A stretch of 64,000 bases of DNA. It comes from Amycolatopsis umgeniensis (GTDB lineage Bacteria > Actinomycetota > Actinomycetes > Mycobacteriales > Pseudonocardiaceae). The translations under genes and the position numbers were made by a program. Below the pieces are notes generated by a model, which worked only from the letters and a program-made list of their open reading frames with translations, was not told the DNA's origin and did not search any database. Where the stretch lies: contig NZ_JACHMX010000001.1 in assembly GCF_014205155.1 (NCBI RefSeq), positions 4,650,001 through 4,714,000 of the forward strand, read 5' to 3'. Below, one piece after another: positions 42,601-50,671 of the stretch (positions are counted from its first letter, which is position 1; every line of letters starts with the position of its first letter).

Positions 42601-42784
42601 CGTTCGCCGCGCCGTCCGGCGGTTGTTCGCCGTAAAGGCCGTCGATGAGCCGCTCGGCCGGGACGACCCGGCCCGCCTCCAGCGCGAGCAACGCGAACAG
42701 CGTCCGGACCCTGGGCCCGCCGACTCCGACGGCGGTGCCGTCCTCGCGGCGCACCTCCGTCGCCCCCAGGACGCCGAATCGCAT
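39665..42784 (-). CDS. SARP/AfsR-type regulator with NB-ARC and TPR domains
   Basis: 1039-residue transcriptional regulator. It has an N-terminal OmpR-like winged helix plus bacterial transcriptional activation domain (MRFGVLGATEVRREDG...PADRLIDGLYG-like, about 1-245). An NB-ARC/AAA switch domain follows, with P-loop LTGPGGSGKTRL (near 285) and Walker B LLVLDNCEHL. About 450 residues of TPR-like helices end the protein. AfsR-type proteins activate secondary metabolite genes in response to phosphorylation or ligands. No biosynthetic cluster with PKS or NRPS is in view; it is divergent from the sugar locus, which may be its target. This is inference. Confidence 0.9.
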   Translation of the reverse strand: MRFGVLGATEVRREDGTAVGVGGPRVRTLFALLALEAGRVVPAERLIDGLYGEQPPDGAANALQSQVSRLRAALKDLAPVEFSPAGYRLAVDPGDVDVHRFERLAAEGRRTLAAGDAEKAAELLRDALGLWRGPAFADITDAPFRDPQVTRLNELRTSAIEDRVEAELKLGRHADVLDELREVITAQPLRERPRALLIRALHAAGRQADALTAFEDARRVLADELGADPGPELAAAHLAVLRGEAPAAKTTTAPLPAQLTSFIGREGDLRHVLDQLERSRLVTLTGPGGSGKTRLAIETAAATDLPVVFVELAPYTEDSDVAHAVLTALGLRTVPLGAATPAMENAPLERLIDALAERALLLVLDNCEHLVGAAAKLTARLLGAAAALRVLATSREPLGITGEVVTPVPRLAVPPPGTPPARSLEFAAVRLFVDRARANDPGFAIDDTTAGDVQHICAALDGLPLAIELAAARVRTLPVGEIAARLEDRFKLLSRGSRVAEDRHRTLRGTVEWSWDLLEGDERLLGRRLTVFAGGTTLADAEAVCAVPDTGDLLPSLVDRSLVERGGNRYRMLETIRAFFAEKLAEAGETEQLRRAHAEHFLALAEEADPLLRTGDQLVWLERLDNAYDDLLAALRWAAEADVRIGLRLSASLVTYWWMRGRRFEGSTLSLEVVKHVGLRPPEDLEEEYQLSVLNAAAALRDHEALERHLPAVDELVRNMVRAPRNPALLMLIGVVSGPPGDDDELFKRGQALLAHSDAWSLALMPTGYGLRLMMQGDLESAEGLLREGEAAFRAIGERWGLSMTLDHLSQILIWTNRQAEALEMMHEALRLMRELGASDDNADLLCRRGTSKLLHGDAAGARADFELAIEIARRAGMPESRAFGYVGLASLARHGGDLATARALSELALSECAGGSFTSEGARAGARISLGWVLAAEGEIDRAEELHRLALTAADQWNDSTTVACAVEGLAGVALLRGDPERAAVLIGAAVTIRGTAFAVDLDAALLRTSVRERLGNDFDRPYRQGLGMRGAAQVAGP

Positions 42785-42887
42785 GGTTAGAGGTTAGGGC
42801 GTCGTTGACCTGGGTGGATCCAGCCCGCCCGAGATCGGCCGAATGGCGTCTATACACTTCGGCCGGTCCCCACGCAATGGGAGAGGT

Positions 42888-44018
42888 ATGTCCAACCAGG
42901 AACCTGTGGTCCTCGGTCAGCCGACCGTCGGCGACGAAGAACTCGCCGCCGTGGCGGAGGTGTTCCGGTCCGGCTGGCTGGCCGGTGCCGGCCCCGCGTG
43001 CCGCCGTTTCGAGGAACGCTTCGCGAAGACCGTCGGCACCGCGCACGCGCTGACCACCAGCAACTGTGGCTCCGCACTCTTCCTCGGGCTGCGTGTACTC
43101 GGCGTGAAGCCGGGCGACGAGGTCATCGTCGGCGACTACACGTTCCCCGCCACCGGCCACGCCGTGCTCCAAGCGGGTGCGACACCGGTGTTCGCCGACA
43201 TTCGCCCGGACGTGTGGAGCGCCGATCCGGCGTCGATCGAAAGCTTGATCACCCCGCGCACCGTCGGCATCCTCGCCGTCGACGTCGCCGGGCAGCCGGG
43301 TGACTTCGACGAGTACCGCGCGATCGCCGACAAGCACGGCCTGTGGCTCTTCGAGGACGCAGCCTGCGCCGCGGGCGCGACGTACAAGACCCGCCCGGCG
43401 GGCAGCCTCGCCGATCTGGCCGCGTTCTCCTTCCACGGCCGCAAGGGCATCACCGCGGGCGAAGGCGGCGCGCTCGTCTCGGACCGCGAAGACCTCATCG
43501 CGCACGCGCGCAAGCTGCACACCTACGGCATCGAGCCCGCCATCACCCGCGAGGGTTCCGGTGCGCTGCCGATCCCGGAGTTCCACGAGCTGGGCTACAA
43601 CTTCCGGCTCTCGGACGTGCAGGCCGCGATCATGAACGTCCAGCTCGACCGCCTCCCGGACCTGCTCTCGGCCCGCCGTTCGGTGGCCAAGCGCTATCAC
43701 GAGGCGTTCGAGAACCTGCCCGGTCTCGACGTCCCGGTGGAACTGCCGGACCGCGAGCACCCGTGGCAGGCCTACATCCTCACCGTGGCCCCGGAGATCG
43801 ACCGCGACGCGCTCGCGCTGCGGATCCGTGAGCAGGGCGTGCAGTGCAACTTCGGCACCTACGCCTCGCACCTCCAGCCCATCTACGGCAAGAAGCAGAC
43901 CTTGCCGGTATCGGCGGACCTCTTCGCCCGTCATCTCGCCATCCCGATGCACGCCAACCTCACCGATGACCAGGTCGACAGGGTCATCGGGACCGTCAGC
44001 GCCGCACTGCCGAGCTAG
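42888..44018 (+). CDS. DegT/DnrJ/EryC1-family sugar aminotransferase
   Basis: 376-residue PLP enzyme that usually transaminates a keto-nucleotide sugar. Features include GSALFLGLRVLGVKPGDEV, the Asp-rich LFEDAACAAGA and the Schiff-base Lys in SFHGRKGITAGEGG. The product regiochemistry (3- or 4-amino) cannot be read from the motifs. GGAGAGG lies just before ATG 42888, and TATACA at 42851-42856 is a likely -10 box. First gene of part A of the glycan locus; the epimerase follows after 7 bases. Confidence 0.9.
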   Translation: MSNQEPVVLGQPTVGDEELAAVAEVFRSGWLAGAGPACRRFEERFAKTVGTAHALTTSNCGSALFLGLRVLGVKPGDEVIVGDYTFPATGHAVLQAGATPVFADIRPDVWSADPASIESLITPRTVGILAVDVAGQPGDFDEYRAIADKHGLWLFEDAACAAGATYKTRPAGSLADLAAFSFHGRKGITAGEGGALVSDREDLIAHARKLHTYGIEPAITREGSGALPIPEFHELGYNFRLSDVQAAIMNVQLDRLPDLLSARRSVAKRYHEAFENLPGLDVPVELPDREHPWQAYILTVAPEIDRDALALRIREQGVQCNFGTYASHLQPIYGKKQTLPVSADLFARHLAIPMHANLTDDQVDRVIGTVSAALPS

Positions 44019-44025
44019 GAGAGAA

Positions 44026-44958
44026 ATGCCCGACAAGAAGGTCCTCTTCACCGGGGGCGGCGGTTTCATCGCCGCGCACGTCATCCCGATGCTGATCGAA
44101 GGCGGCTACACCGTCCGCGTCTTCGACAACATGACCCGCGGCGACCGCGCCAGGATCAACGAGTTCGTCGCCACCGGCAAGGTCGAACTGGTCGAGAAGG
44201 ACGTGCGCTACGGCGGCGCCGTGCGTGAGGCCATGCGCGGCTGCACGCACGTGATCCACTTCGCCACCGTGTCGATCAACAAATCGGTCGCGGACCCGCA
44301 CGAGTCCATCGACATCAACATGGTCGGCAACCACAACGTCTTCGCCGCCGCGGCGGACGAGGGTGTCGAGCGGGTCGTGTTCGCCTCGACAGCGTCGGTC
44401 TACGGCGAGCCGAAGCGGCTGCCGATGCACGAGGACGACAAACTCACGCCGCTCACGCCGTACTGCATCTCGAAGCGCGCGGGCGAGGACATGCTCGGCT
44501 TCTACGAGCGCACCAAGGGTCTGTCCTGGAACGCGCTGCGGTTCTTCAACGTGTACGGCCCCGGCCAGAAGATCGAGGCCTACTACACGTCGGTGATCAA
44601 CCACTTCATCCAGCGCCTGCGCGCCGGCCAGCCGCCGATCATCGACGGCCGCGGCGACCAGTCGATGGACTTCGTGCACGTCACGGACCTGGCTCGTGCC
44701 GTGGTCGCGGCGCTCGAGTCGGACCAGGCGAACGTTCCGATCAACATCGGCACCGGGATCGACACCTCGATCGCGACGCTGGCGAAGATCCTCATCGACG
44801 CCGTCGGCGTCAACGTCGAGCCGCTGTTCAACGAGCGTGACGTGCTGGTTTCGCGGCGTGCCGCGGACATCACCCGTGCCCGCGAGGTCCTCGGCTGGGA
44901 GCCGAAGATCTCCGTGGAAGAGGGCATGTACGAACTGGTGAAGGCTTCGGAGGGATGA
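44026..44958 (+). CDS. NAD-dependent epimerase/dehydratase (extended SDR)
   Basis: 310-residue extended SDR acting on a nucleotide sugar. The NAD loop is TGGGGFIAAHV at the N-terminus. The active site has Ser in FASTASVYG and YxxxK in TPYCISKRAG. The sequence looks closest to UDP-sugar 4-epimerases, though dehydratases share these motifs. ATG 44026 follows GGAGAGAA. Its stop overlaps the glycosyltransferase start (ATGA). It presumably shapes the sugar aminated by the upstream gene. Confidence 0.88.
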   Translation: MPDKKVLFTGGGGFIAAHVIPMLIEGGYTVRVFDNMTRGDRARINEFVATGKVELVEKDVRYGGAVREAMRGCTHVIHFATVSINKSVADPHESIDINMVGNHNVFAAAADEGVERVVFASTASVYGEPKRLPMHEDDKLTPLTPYCISKRAGEDMLGFYERTKGLSWNALRFFNVYGPGQKIEAYYTSVINHFIQRLRAGQPPIIDGRGDQSMDFVHVTDLARAVVAALESDQANVPINIGTGIDTSIATLAKILIDAVGVNVEPLFNERDVLVSRRAADITRAREVLGWEPKISVEEGMYELVKASEG

Positions 44959-46181
44959 CCGCCGGGCCGGGGGAGAGCCGCCCCATGCGCATCGCCGTCG
45001 TCAACAACTTCTTCCCGCCGAGGGTGGGCGGAAGCGCGCACATGGCGGCCTCCCTGGCCGAGCAGTACGCGGCGCGCGGGCACGAGGTGCTCGCGATCAC
45101 CGCGGCCTACGCCGACGCCCCGGCCGACGAGACCAAGGACGGCTACCGCGTCGTCCGCCTGCCCGCGGTGAAGATGCCGCAGCTGGGCCTGTCGATCGAC
45201 TTCGACATGAGCTTCGCCTCGCTGCGGCCGGGGAACTGGCGGCGGCTGCGGAAGCTGCTGGACGAGTTCAAACCGGACGCGATCCACCTGCACGGGCAGT
45301 TCTTCGACCTGTCGTGGCTGGCGGGGCGGTACGCGCGGCGGCACAAGCTGCCGATGCTGATGACCATCCACACGCTGCTGATCAGCGACAACAAGCTGTA
45401 CGGCGGTGTCTTCCGGTTCCTGGACACGGTGCTGGTGAACCCGATCCTGCGCTACCTCAAGCCGCGGTACGTCATCCTCGACAAACTCGGCGTGGACTAC
45501 TGCGTCGAGCGCTACGGCACCAGCGACGCGAACTCGGACTACTTCCCGATCGCCGTCGACACCGGGAACTTCGAGAAGCCGCTGACGAAGGATGTGCGCG
45601 CGGAGCACGAGCTGGGCGACGGTCCGGTGATCGTCTCGCTCGGGCACGTGATCCCGCTGCGCAACCGGCTTCCGCTGGTCGAGGCGCTGCCGTCCATTTT
45701 GGACAAACACCCTGGCGTGAAGGTGGTCGTCGTCGGCCGCGTGTACCACGACGTCTTCCTGAAGCGGGCGGAAGAACTCGGTGTCGCGGACGCCATCATC
45801 GTCACCGGCGCCGTGCCGAAGGCGGACGTCCCCGCGTACTTCGCCGCCGCCGACATCGTCACGCACGACCTCAACGGCGGCTGTGGCACCGCGTCGCTGG
45901 AGGCGATGCTCTCGGGCACCGCGACCATCGCGTCGGTCACCGAGGACAACTACCCGGGCATCGAACTGCGCAACGGCGAGAACATCCTGCTGGTGCGGCC
46001 GGACGACAGCGAGGCGGTGGCGAACACCGTCATCGAACTGCTCGACGATCCGGAGAAGCGGGCTTTGGTGGCACAGCGGGAAAGCGCGATGGTGCGGGCC
46101 AACTTCGGCCTCGACGTCGTCGCCGAGGAACACCTGCGCACCTTCGAGAAACTGGTGACCGAGGCCGATGTTCTTCGATGA
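44955..46181 (+). CDS. GT4-family glycosyltransferase
   Basis: 408-residue GT-B enzyme. The acceptor-side loop is FFPPRVGGSAHMAASL and the donor-binding helix motif appears in NGGCGTASLEAMLSGTA. The family retains anomeric configuration and transfers from nucleotide sugars to a lipid-linked or saccharide acceptor. The start at 44955 overlaps the epimerase stop; an internal ATG at 44985 (MRIAVVNNFF) is an alternative. It overlaps the following acyltransferase gene by 14 bases. It should add the sugar made by its neighbours to a surface glycan. Confidence 0.88.
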   Translation: MTAGPGESRPMRIAVVNNFFPPRVGGSAHMAASLAEQYAARGHEVLAITAAYADAPADETKDGYRVVRLPAVKMPQLGLSIDFDMSFASLRPGNWRRLRKLLDEFKPDAIHLHGQFFDLSWLAGRYARRHKLPMLMTIHTLLISDNKLYGGVFRFLDTVLVNPILRYLKPRYVILDKLGVDYCVERYGTSDANSDYFPIAVDTGNFEKPLTKDVRAEHELGDGPVIVSLGHVIPLRNRLPLVEALPSILDKHPGVKVVVVGRVYHDVFLKRAEELGVADAIIVTGAVPKADVPAYFAAADIVTHDLNGGCGTASLEAMLSGTATIASVTEDNYPGIELRNGENILLVRPDDSEAVANTVIELLDDPEKRALVAQRESAMVRANFGLDVVAEEHLRTFEKLVTEADVLR

Positions 46182-46794
46182 CGAGCGCAGCAACCGGCTG
46201 CGTCCGCAGATCCTGACCGAACTCGTTTCGCAGTACATGAACGACGCCGAGCGCGCCCGGTTCTACGGGCTGCCGGAGTCGACACGGGTGCGCGAACGCG
46301 TCAAGATCATCAGCCCCGAGAACCTGAAGATCGGCGAACACTGCTGGATCGGCGAAGGCGCCGCGCTCGACGCGAGCGGCGGGCTGGAGATCGGCGAGCA
46401 CACCAGCATCGGCCTGAACACGCTGATCTTCACGCATTCCAGCTGGCTCGCGAACATGACGCTGCAGAACCACTCCGGCAGCGACCTCATCGAACGCAAA
46501 CCGGTGAAGATCGGCAAGGGCTGCTTCATCGGCGGCCTCGTGGTGATCATGGCGGGCGTGACGATCGGGGATTTCGCCACCGTGCAGCCGAACTCCGTGG
46601 TCGCCAAGGACGTCCCGCCGCGCACCCTGGTCGCGGGCAACCCGGCGCGCGTGTTCCAGCGCTACGACGACGAGTACATCCAGTCCGAAGTGGAGCGTGT
46701 GCGCGGCGAAAACGCCCGGCGGCGCGCGCTGGCGGAGGAGCGTGGGGACACGTCGTCGTCCTGGGGTGCCCCGGCGGGCGATTTCACGGAGTAG
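46168..46794 (+). CDS. Left-handed beta-helix acyltransferase
   Basis: 208-residue hexapeptide-repeat transferase. The repeats include LKIGEHCWIGEGAALDA, LEIGEHTSIGLNTLIF and VKIGKGCFIGGLVVIM, ending VAGNPARVF as in sugar O- or N-acetyltransferases. The likely catalytic His lies in IFTHSSW. It probably acetylates the amino sugar or glycan of part A with acetyl-CoA. A charged tail of about 30 residues is added at the C-terminus. Confidence 0.85.
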   Translation: MFFDDERSNRLRPQILTELVSQYMNDAERARFYGLPESTRVRERVKIISPENLKIGEHCWIGEGAALDASGGLEIGEHTSIGLNTLIFTHSSWLANMTLQNHSGSDLIERKPVKIGKGCFIGGLVVIMAGVTIGDFATVQPNSVVAKDVPPRTLVAGNPARVFQRYDDEYIQSEVERVRGENARRRALAEERGDTSSSWGAPAGDFTE

Positions 46795-46795
46795 T

Positions 46796-47377
46796 TCAGA
46801 GGCGTTCCGCCAGCCTCTTGGCGATCGTCTCGTAGACATCGGCACGGGTGCCGCCGGAAAGGTCGACCAGCGCGACCCGGATCTGGCCGTGGGCGCGTTT
46901 GTAGACCACGGTCGTCACCCGCTGGTCCTTGCCGTCGCAGTACCACGCCGTTTCGCCGATACCCGGCAACGGCGTCGGCGGTTTCGTGCACTCCTTCTTG
47001 GTTTCCGCCGCCATCGACGGCACCGACCAGCCGTCTTCCGGGACGACGGTCAAGTACAGCCCGTCCGCGCGGTTGTAGTGGCAGGCGTAGTCCGTCGCGT
47101 CCTCCTTCTTTCTGACTTCCCCTTCCTGCTGTCCGTCGCGCGCGCCGTAGATCGCGTCTCCGATGATCTGCTGGACCTCGGTGAGCGGAAGGAACGGGCA
47201 GGCCGCGGTGATCTCGGCGGGCGATGCCGGTGGAGGAGGTGTCGTCGGCGTCGTGCTCGGGGCTTTGCTCGCTGACGTGGACGGCGGGGCCGGTGGCGGC
47301 GCCGGTGCGGGCTCGCCGCTACAGGCGGTGAGGAAGAAGAGTGTGCCGACGGACAAGAGCCCCCAGGTTCTTTTCAT
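46796..47377 (-). CDS. Cysteine-containing lipoprotein, copy A of a duplicated unit
   Basis: 193-residue lipoprotein: MKRTWGLLSVGTLFFLTACSG with lipobox LTAC, a Pro/Thr/Ser linker, and a compact domain with paired Cys (AACPFLPLTEVQQIIG, YACHYN, KKECTKP, AWYCDG) ending RLAERL, similar to DUF3558. It is closely related to the protein at 48768-49352 including the upstream DNA, showing a recent duplication. Function unknown. ATG 47377 is chosen to match the copy. It is divergent from the Uma2 gene. Confidence 0.75.
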   Translation of the reverse strand: MKRTWGLLSVGTLFFLTACSGEPAPAPPPAPPSTSASKAPSTTPTTPPPPASPAEITAACPFLPLTEVQQIIGDAIYGARDGQQEGEVRKKEDATDYACHYNRADGLYLTVVPEDGWSVPSMAAETKKECTKPPTPLPGIGETAWYCDGKDQRVTTVVYKRAHGQIRVALVDLSGGTRADVYETIAKRLAERL

Positions 47378-47528
47378 TCTCGAAATGTAGCGGACCTGCG
47401 GAAACAGTGGGGATCTCTTGCGCGGGAGCAACTCCACAGAGTGCCCACACGCTACTGTGTGTGATGGTACAGTTCTTGGGAAACCGTGGGGAGATGGCTC
47501 TGGTGATCACAAGCGAAGGAGGAGTTCG

Positions 47529-48104
47529 ATGAGTGTCGTGCAATGGCCTCAGCGATTCCTGACCCTCGACGACTGGGCCGCGCTGCCGGAAGACCCGGAG
47601 CATTGGGTCGAAGTCGTCGAAGGGGTCGTCGTCGTGTCGCCGCTTCCGTTGCTCGTCCATCAGTGGGCCGTCACACGTCTGGGTTTTTTGCTCCACGACC
47701 AGCTGCCCGCCGGATTCAGTGCTTGGAGCGAGGCCGAAATGATCATCGGCACCGCCCCTCTCACCGTCCGGGTGCCCGACGTGGTGGTGGCGAGAACAGA
47801 GATCATGGAAAGCAATCCGGCCCGTGTTCCGGCCGACGCGGCACGGCTGGTGATCGAGGTGCTGTCCGAGGGCACCGTCCGCACCGACCGGGTCACCAAG
47901 TTCGCCGAGTACGCCGAAGTCGGCATCGAGCACTACTGGATCGTCGACCTCGAAGACCCGACGAGCATGGTCACCTATCGCTTGGTCGACGGCGAGTACG
48001 AGAACTTCGGTGAGCACACCAGCAAGGTGAGCCTCGAGGTCGAGGGCACCCCGCTCACCCTCGATCTCGACGCACTGACCACCCGCCACGCGCAGCGCCC
48101 CTGA
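47529..48104 (+). CDS. Uma2-family endonuclease-like protein
   Basis: 191-residue protein of the Uma2 (PD-(D/E)XK nuclease-fold) family. Typical pieces are PEHWVEVVEGVVVV, RVPDVVVAR (the Asp of the active site), LVIEVLSEGT (Glu) and GIEHYWIVDLED. The metal-binding residues appear intact. Uma2 genes are numerous in actinobacteria and cyanobacteria; their role is unsettled. AGGAGGAG lies 4 bases before ATG 47529. A perfect short inverted repeat (CACAC...GTGTG) lies in its promoter region. A truncated second copy is at 49454. Confidence 0.85.
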   Translation: MSVVQWPQRFLTLDDWAALPEDPEHWVEVVEGVVVVSPLPLLVHQWAVTRLGFLLHDQLPAGFSAWSEAEMIIGTAPLTVRVPDVVVARTEIMESNPARVPADAARLVIEVLSEGTVRTDRVTKFAEYAEVGIEHYWIVDLEDPTSMVTYRLVDGEYENFGEHTSKVSLEVEGTPLTLDLDALTTRHAQRP

Positions 48105-48722
48105 TCACAGCCTGTCGGCCATCAGTTTCGCCAGCGTCGCGTAGACGTCGGTCCTGGTGCTGTTGAGGTACAGCGTCGCGACCCTCGTCTCGCCGTGGCT
48201 GCGTTTCCCGACGCTCACCAGGATGTCGAGCTCCGGACCGTCGGTGGGGATCGAACACCACAAGGCCTGCTCGCCGATTCCGGGAAGCTGCGTGATCGGC
48301 TGCTTGCATTCCTTCGCGAGCTTGTCGATCGTCGCGCGGGGCGGCTGGTTCCCGGGGATGGCCGCGACGAAGAGCTCCGCCGATTTCCCGTACTTTCCTT
48401 TGGGGTCCTCGAAAGCGCACTGGTAGGCCTTGCCGGAGCCGACCCGTTCGGCCTCGCCTTCGTTGGCGACCAGATCGTCTGATCTCCCGATCACTTGAAG
48501 GAACTCCGTCGGGCTCAGGACAGGACAGGCCGCGGTGATCTTGTCGAGTGGTGCCGGTGGAGTGGTGCTGGGGCTGGGTGGCGTGCTGCTGGTCGGTTTG
48601 CTCGACGACGACGGCGGTGGTGCCGGCGCTGTCGGCGTGGGCTCGGTCGCGGCGCCGCTCGAGCAAGCCGTGACGGCGAACAGCAGGACTGCGGTGGTGA
48701 GGGTCCCCCTCGATCTGTGCAC
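48105..48722 (-). CDS. Cysteine-containing lipoprotein, diverged copy C
   Basis: 205-residue lipoprotein of the same group as its two neighbours: signal with lipobox AVTACSS, Ser/Pro linker, domain with TAACPVLSPTEFLQVIG, YQCAFED, KECKQP, ALWCSIP and the shared ending DVYATLAKLMADRL. The similarity to copies A and B is clear but distant, so it is an older duplicate. The start is GTG 48722. Its stop directly abuts the Uma2 stop. Confidence 0.72.
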   Translation of the reverse strand: MHRSRGTLTTAVLLFAVTACSSGAATEPTPTAPAPPPSSSSKPTSSTPPSPSTTPPAPLDKITAACPVLSPTEFLQVIGRSDDLVANEGEAERVGSGKAYQCAFEDPKGKYGKSAELFVAAIPGNQPPRATIDKLAKECKQPITQLPGIGEQALWCSIPTDGPELDILVSVGKRSHGETRVATLYLNSTRTDVYATLAKLMADRL

Positions 48723-48767
48723 GCCGTGAACCTAGCTGTTCAGGATGTTGGGCGACCAGCCAATTCT

Positions 48768-49352
48768 TCAGAGCCGTTCCGCCAGCCTCTTGGCCATCGT
48801 CTCGTAGACGTCGGACCGGGTTTCGCCGATGAGGTAGACCCACGCGAACCTGATCTGGCCGTGTCCGCGTTTGTAGACCATCGTCGACATGAAGTCGCCC
48901 TCCACTTCGCAGTACCAGGCCGCATCGCCGATGCCCGGCAACATCGTCGGCGGCTTCACGCACAGCTTCTTGGTCTGCGTCACCATCGACGGCACCGACC
49001 GTTCCTTCTCCGGAAAGACGTGCAGGTACAGGCCGTTCACGCCGTTGTACAGGCACGCGTACTTGATGATGCCGTCCTCTTCCTCTACCTCTGCCTCCTG
49101 CTGGCTCTTGCCCTGGCCCAACTGCGTGGTGCCCATGATCTGGTGGACCTCCGTGAGCGGGAGGAACGGACAGGCCTCCCTGATCATGGCGGGCGAGGCG
49201 GGTGGTGGCGGTGTCGTGGGAGTGGTGCTCGCGGGTTTGCTCACCGAGGTGGGCCGCGGCGCCGGCGGGGACGACGGCGGCGCTGGCTCGCCGCTACAAG
49301 AGGTGACGAAAAAAAGCATGCCGACGAACAAGAGCCCCCAGGTCCTTTTCAT
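48768..49352 (-). CDS. Cysteine-containing lipoprotein, copy B of the duplicated unit
   Basis: 194-residue near-copy of the protein at 46796-47377: MKRTWGLLFVGMLFFVTSCSG, the same linker, and the same Cys pattern (ACPFLPLTEVHQIMG, YACLYN, KKLCVKP, AWYCEV) and ending RLAERL. The DNA before the ATG (49352) is also alike for about 60 bases. It is divergent from a Uma2 fragment, as copy A is divergent from intact Uma2. Confidence 0.75.
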   Translation of the reverse strand: MKRTWGLLFVGMLFFVTSCSGEPAPPSSPPAPRPTSVSKPASTTPTTPPPPASPAMIREACPFLPLTEVHQIMGTTQLGQGKSQQEAEVEEEDGIIKYACLYNGVNGLYLHVFPEKERSVPSMVTQTKKLCVKPPTMLPGIGDAAWYCEVEGDFMSTMVYKRGHGQIRFAWVYLIGETRSDVYETMAKRLAERL

Positions 49353-49453
49353 CCTCGAAATGTAGCTGACCTGCGGAAACATCGGGGATTTTCGTGATGG
49401 TTCTTGCGTGAGGGCAACTTCGAAGAGTGCTCGTGCGTACTGTGGAAATGGCT

Positions 49454-49557
49454 TACGAGAGCTTCGGTGAGGACACCGGCGAGGCCATCCCGACTTCGAC
49501 GGTACCCAGTTCGCTTTGGATCTCGACGCCCTCACGGCGCGGCACTCGCAGCGCCGC
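49454..49557 (+). pseudogene. Remnant of a second Uma2 gene (3' end only)
   Basis: The frame reads YESFGEDTGE and, after a shift, DFDGTQFALDLDALTARHSQRR. It aligns with the last ~35 residues of the intact Uma2 protein (YENFGEHTSK ... LTLDLDALTTRHAQR). The promoter-like DNA before it matches that of intact Uma2, so nearly the whole coding part was deleted and the rest frameshifted. Confidence 0.75.
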
Positions 49558-49585
49558 GGGACTGTGTGGATTTTGGGCGTTAGAT

Positions 49586-49791
49586 GAGGGGAAGGGCAAA
49601 CGTGTCGTGTTCGCGGGCGATGCCGAGCGGCCGTGTCGCGAAAGCCACTTTCGGGACATCAGACGTCGCGAAAGTGGCTTTCGCGACACCCCGAAAGGCT
49701 GGTGTGACCCTCACAGTGGCCAGGAGCAGCAGCTTTCGGTCGCGAGTGGCGTTCCGGTCTATTGAGGGGCAGGGCGAACGTGTCGTGTTCG
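49586..49791. repeat. 28-bp direct repeat pair
   Basis: Two copies (49586-49613 and 49764-49791) share 26 of 28 bases; each ends ACGTGTCGTGTTCG and starts GAGGGG. The copies are 178 bases apart. The inverted repeat at 49633-49689 lies between them. Confidence 0.75.
49633..49689. repeat. Perfect 21-bp inverted repeat
   Basis: Arms at 49633-49653 and 49669-49689 are exact complements (the left arm begins GTGTCGCGAAAGCC) around 15 bases. It is a strong hairpin in a region with no intact gene. It resembles the perfect palindromes at convergent gene ends elsewhere in the window. Confidence 0.85.
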
Positions 49792-50045
49792 GACGGGATG
49801 GGCGTTCACGCGTGATCGGGCGACGTTCACGGAGTTCGCTGTCTGATCACGCGAGATCCGTCTCCAATCACGCGAGTTACGGCCTTCGCTCACCTGAGTT
49901 CAGCCACGACGCCAGGTTTGTCCTTCTCCTCAATAGATGACTCAAAGTCCACACACCCCTCACCCGGAGCGCCACCGGGAACCGTCGCCCTCCCGAGCCC
50001 GACTACTAGGCTCGACGGGGAGTTCCCCGGCGAGGAGGGTGTCAG
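49792..50045. other. Gene-free stretch with periodic TCACGCG motifs
   Basis: TCACGCG occurs at 49806, 49847 and 49868, with TCACGG at 49827, a spacing of about 21 bases. This matches the period and core of the array at 18827. No gene is supported here. The CopC-like gene follows with GAGGAGG just before its start. Confidence 0.6.
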
Positions 50046-50612
50046 ATGAGGTTCAAGCGGTTCGGTGCGTCGCTACTGGTCGCCGGCATCACCCTGCTGG
50101 GCGCCGCGACCCCGGCGCTGGCCCACTCGGAGTTGAAGAGCAGCGACCCGGCGAGGGGCGCTTCGCTGGCGACACCGCCGACGCAGATCAAGCTGACCTT
50201 CTCCGGTCCGGTCACCCTCGCCGAAAACCCGATCCAGATCACCGGGCCCGAGAACGCCTCGTGGACGGTCGGCCGGGCGGAGGTCGCCGGGACGGTCGTC
50301 ACGGCGCCGGTGCAGGCGGTCGGGCCCGCCGGGGAGTACACCCTCCGCTACAAGGTCACCTTCGAGGACTCGCACGCCGCGAGCGGCTCGGTGAAGTTCA
50401 ACCTCAGCGCCCCGGTGCCCAGCAGCGCGCCGACGAGCAGCCAGGCCCCGGCCAGCAGCGCGGCGCCCGCGACGAATGCCACCCCCGCTCCGCAGGCGGA
50501 GGAGACCACTCCCGACAAGCTGGTGCCGACCTGGGTGTGGATCGTCCTCGCTGTCGCCGTGGTCGTCGCCGGGCTGGTCGTCGCGCTCCGGTTCACTCGT
50601 CGGAAGGACTGA
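50046..50612 (+). CDS. CopC-domain copper-binding membrane protein
   Basis: 188-residue exported protein. The signal peptide ends ALA, and the mature protein begins HSELKSSDPARGA with the N-terminal His that binds Cu(II) in CopC. A second ligand His is in FEDSHAASG. A Ser/Pro/Ala linker and a C-terminal membrane helix (WVWIVLAVAVVVAGLVVAL) with RRKD tail follow. No CopD domain or gene is attached, so a binding or delivery role at the outer face of the membrane is more likely than uptake. GAGGAGG lies before ATG 50046. Confidence 0.88.
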   Translation: MRFKRFGASLLVAGITLLGAATPALAHSELKSSDPARGASLATPPTQIKLTFSGPVTLAENPIQITGPENASWTVGRAEVAGTVVTAPVQAVGPAGEYTLRYKVTFEDSHAASGSVKFNLSAPVPSSAPTSSQAPASSAAPATNATPAPQAEETTPDKLVPTWVWIVLAVAVVVAGLVVALRFTRRKD

Positions 50613-50637
50613 GGCTTCACGGAACGACAGCGGTTGA

Positions 50638-50663
50638 GGCAACCTTTCAGGTGGTCAACCGTC
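50638..50663 (+). promoter_or_regulatory. Putative autoregulated ECF sigma promoter
   Basis: GGCAACC (50638-50644), 15 bases, then CGTC (50660-50663), an ECF-type -35/-10 layout placed just before the sigma factor gene. ECF genes often drive their own promoter; the match to this factor is inferred. Confidence 0.45.
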
Positions 50664-50671
50664 GAACTGAG

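Noticed and set aside
49427..49765. Intact small gene starting MLVRTVEMAYESFG
   Set aside because: Its similarity to the Uma2 tail is broken by a frameshift and the remainder is repeat DNA, so it is a remnant.
49937..50671. Extension of the sigma factor frame upstream
   Set aside because: It overlaps the CopC-like gene in another frame and encodes Arg-rich sequence without region 2 features.
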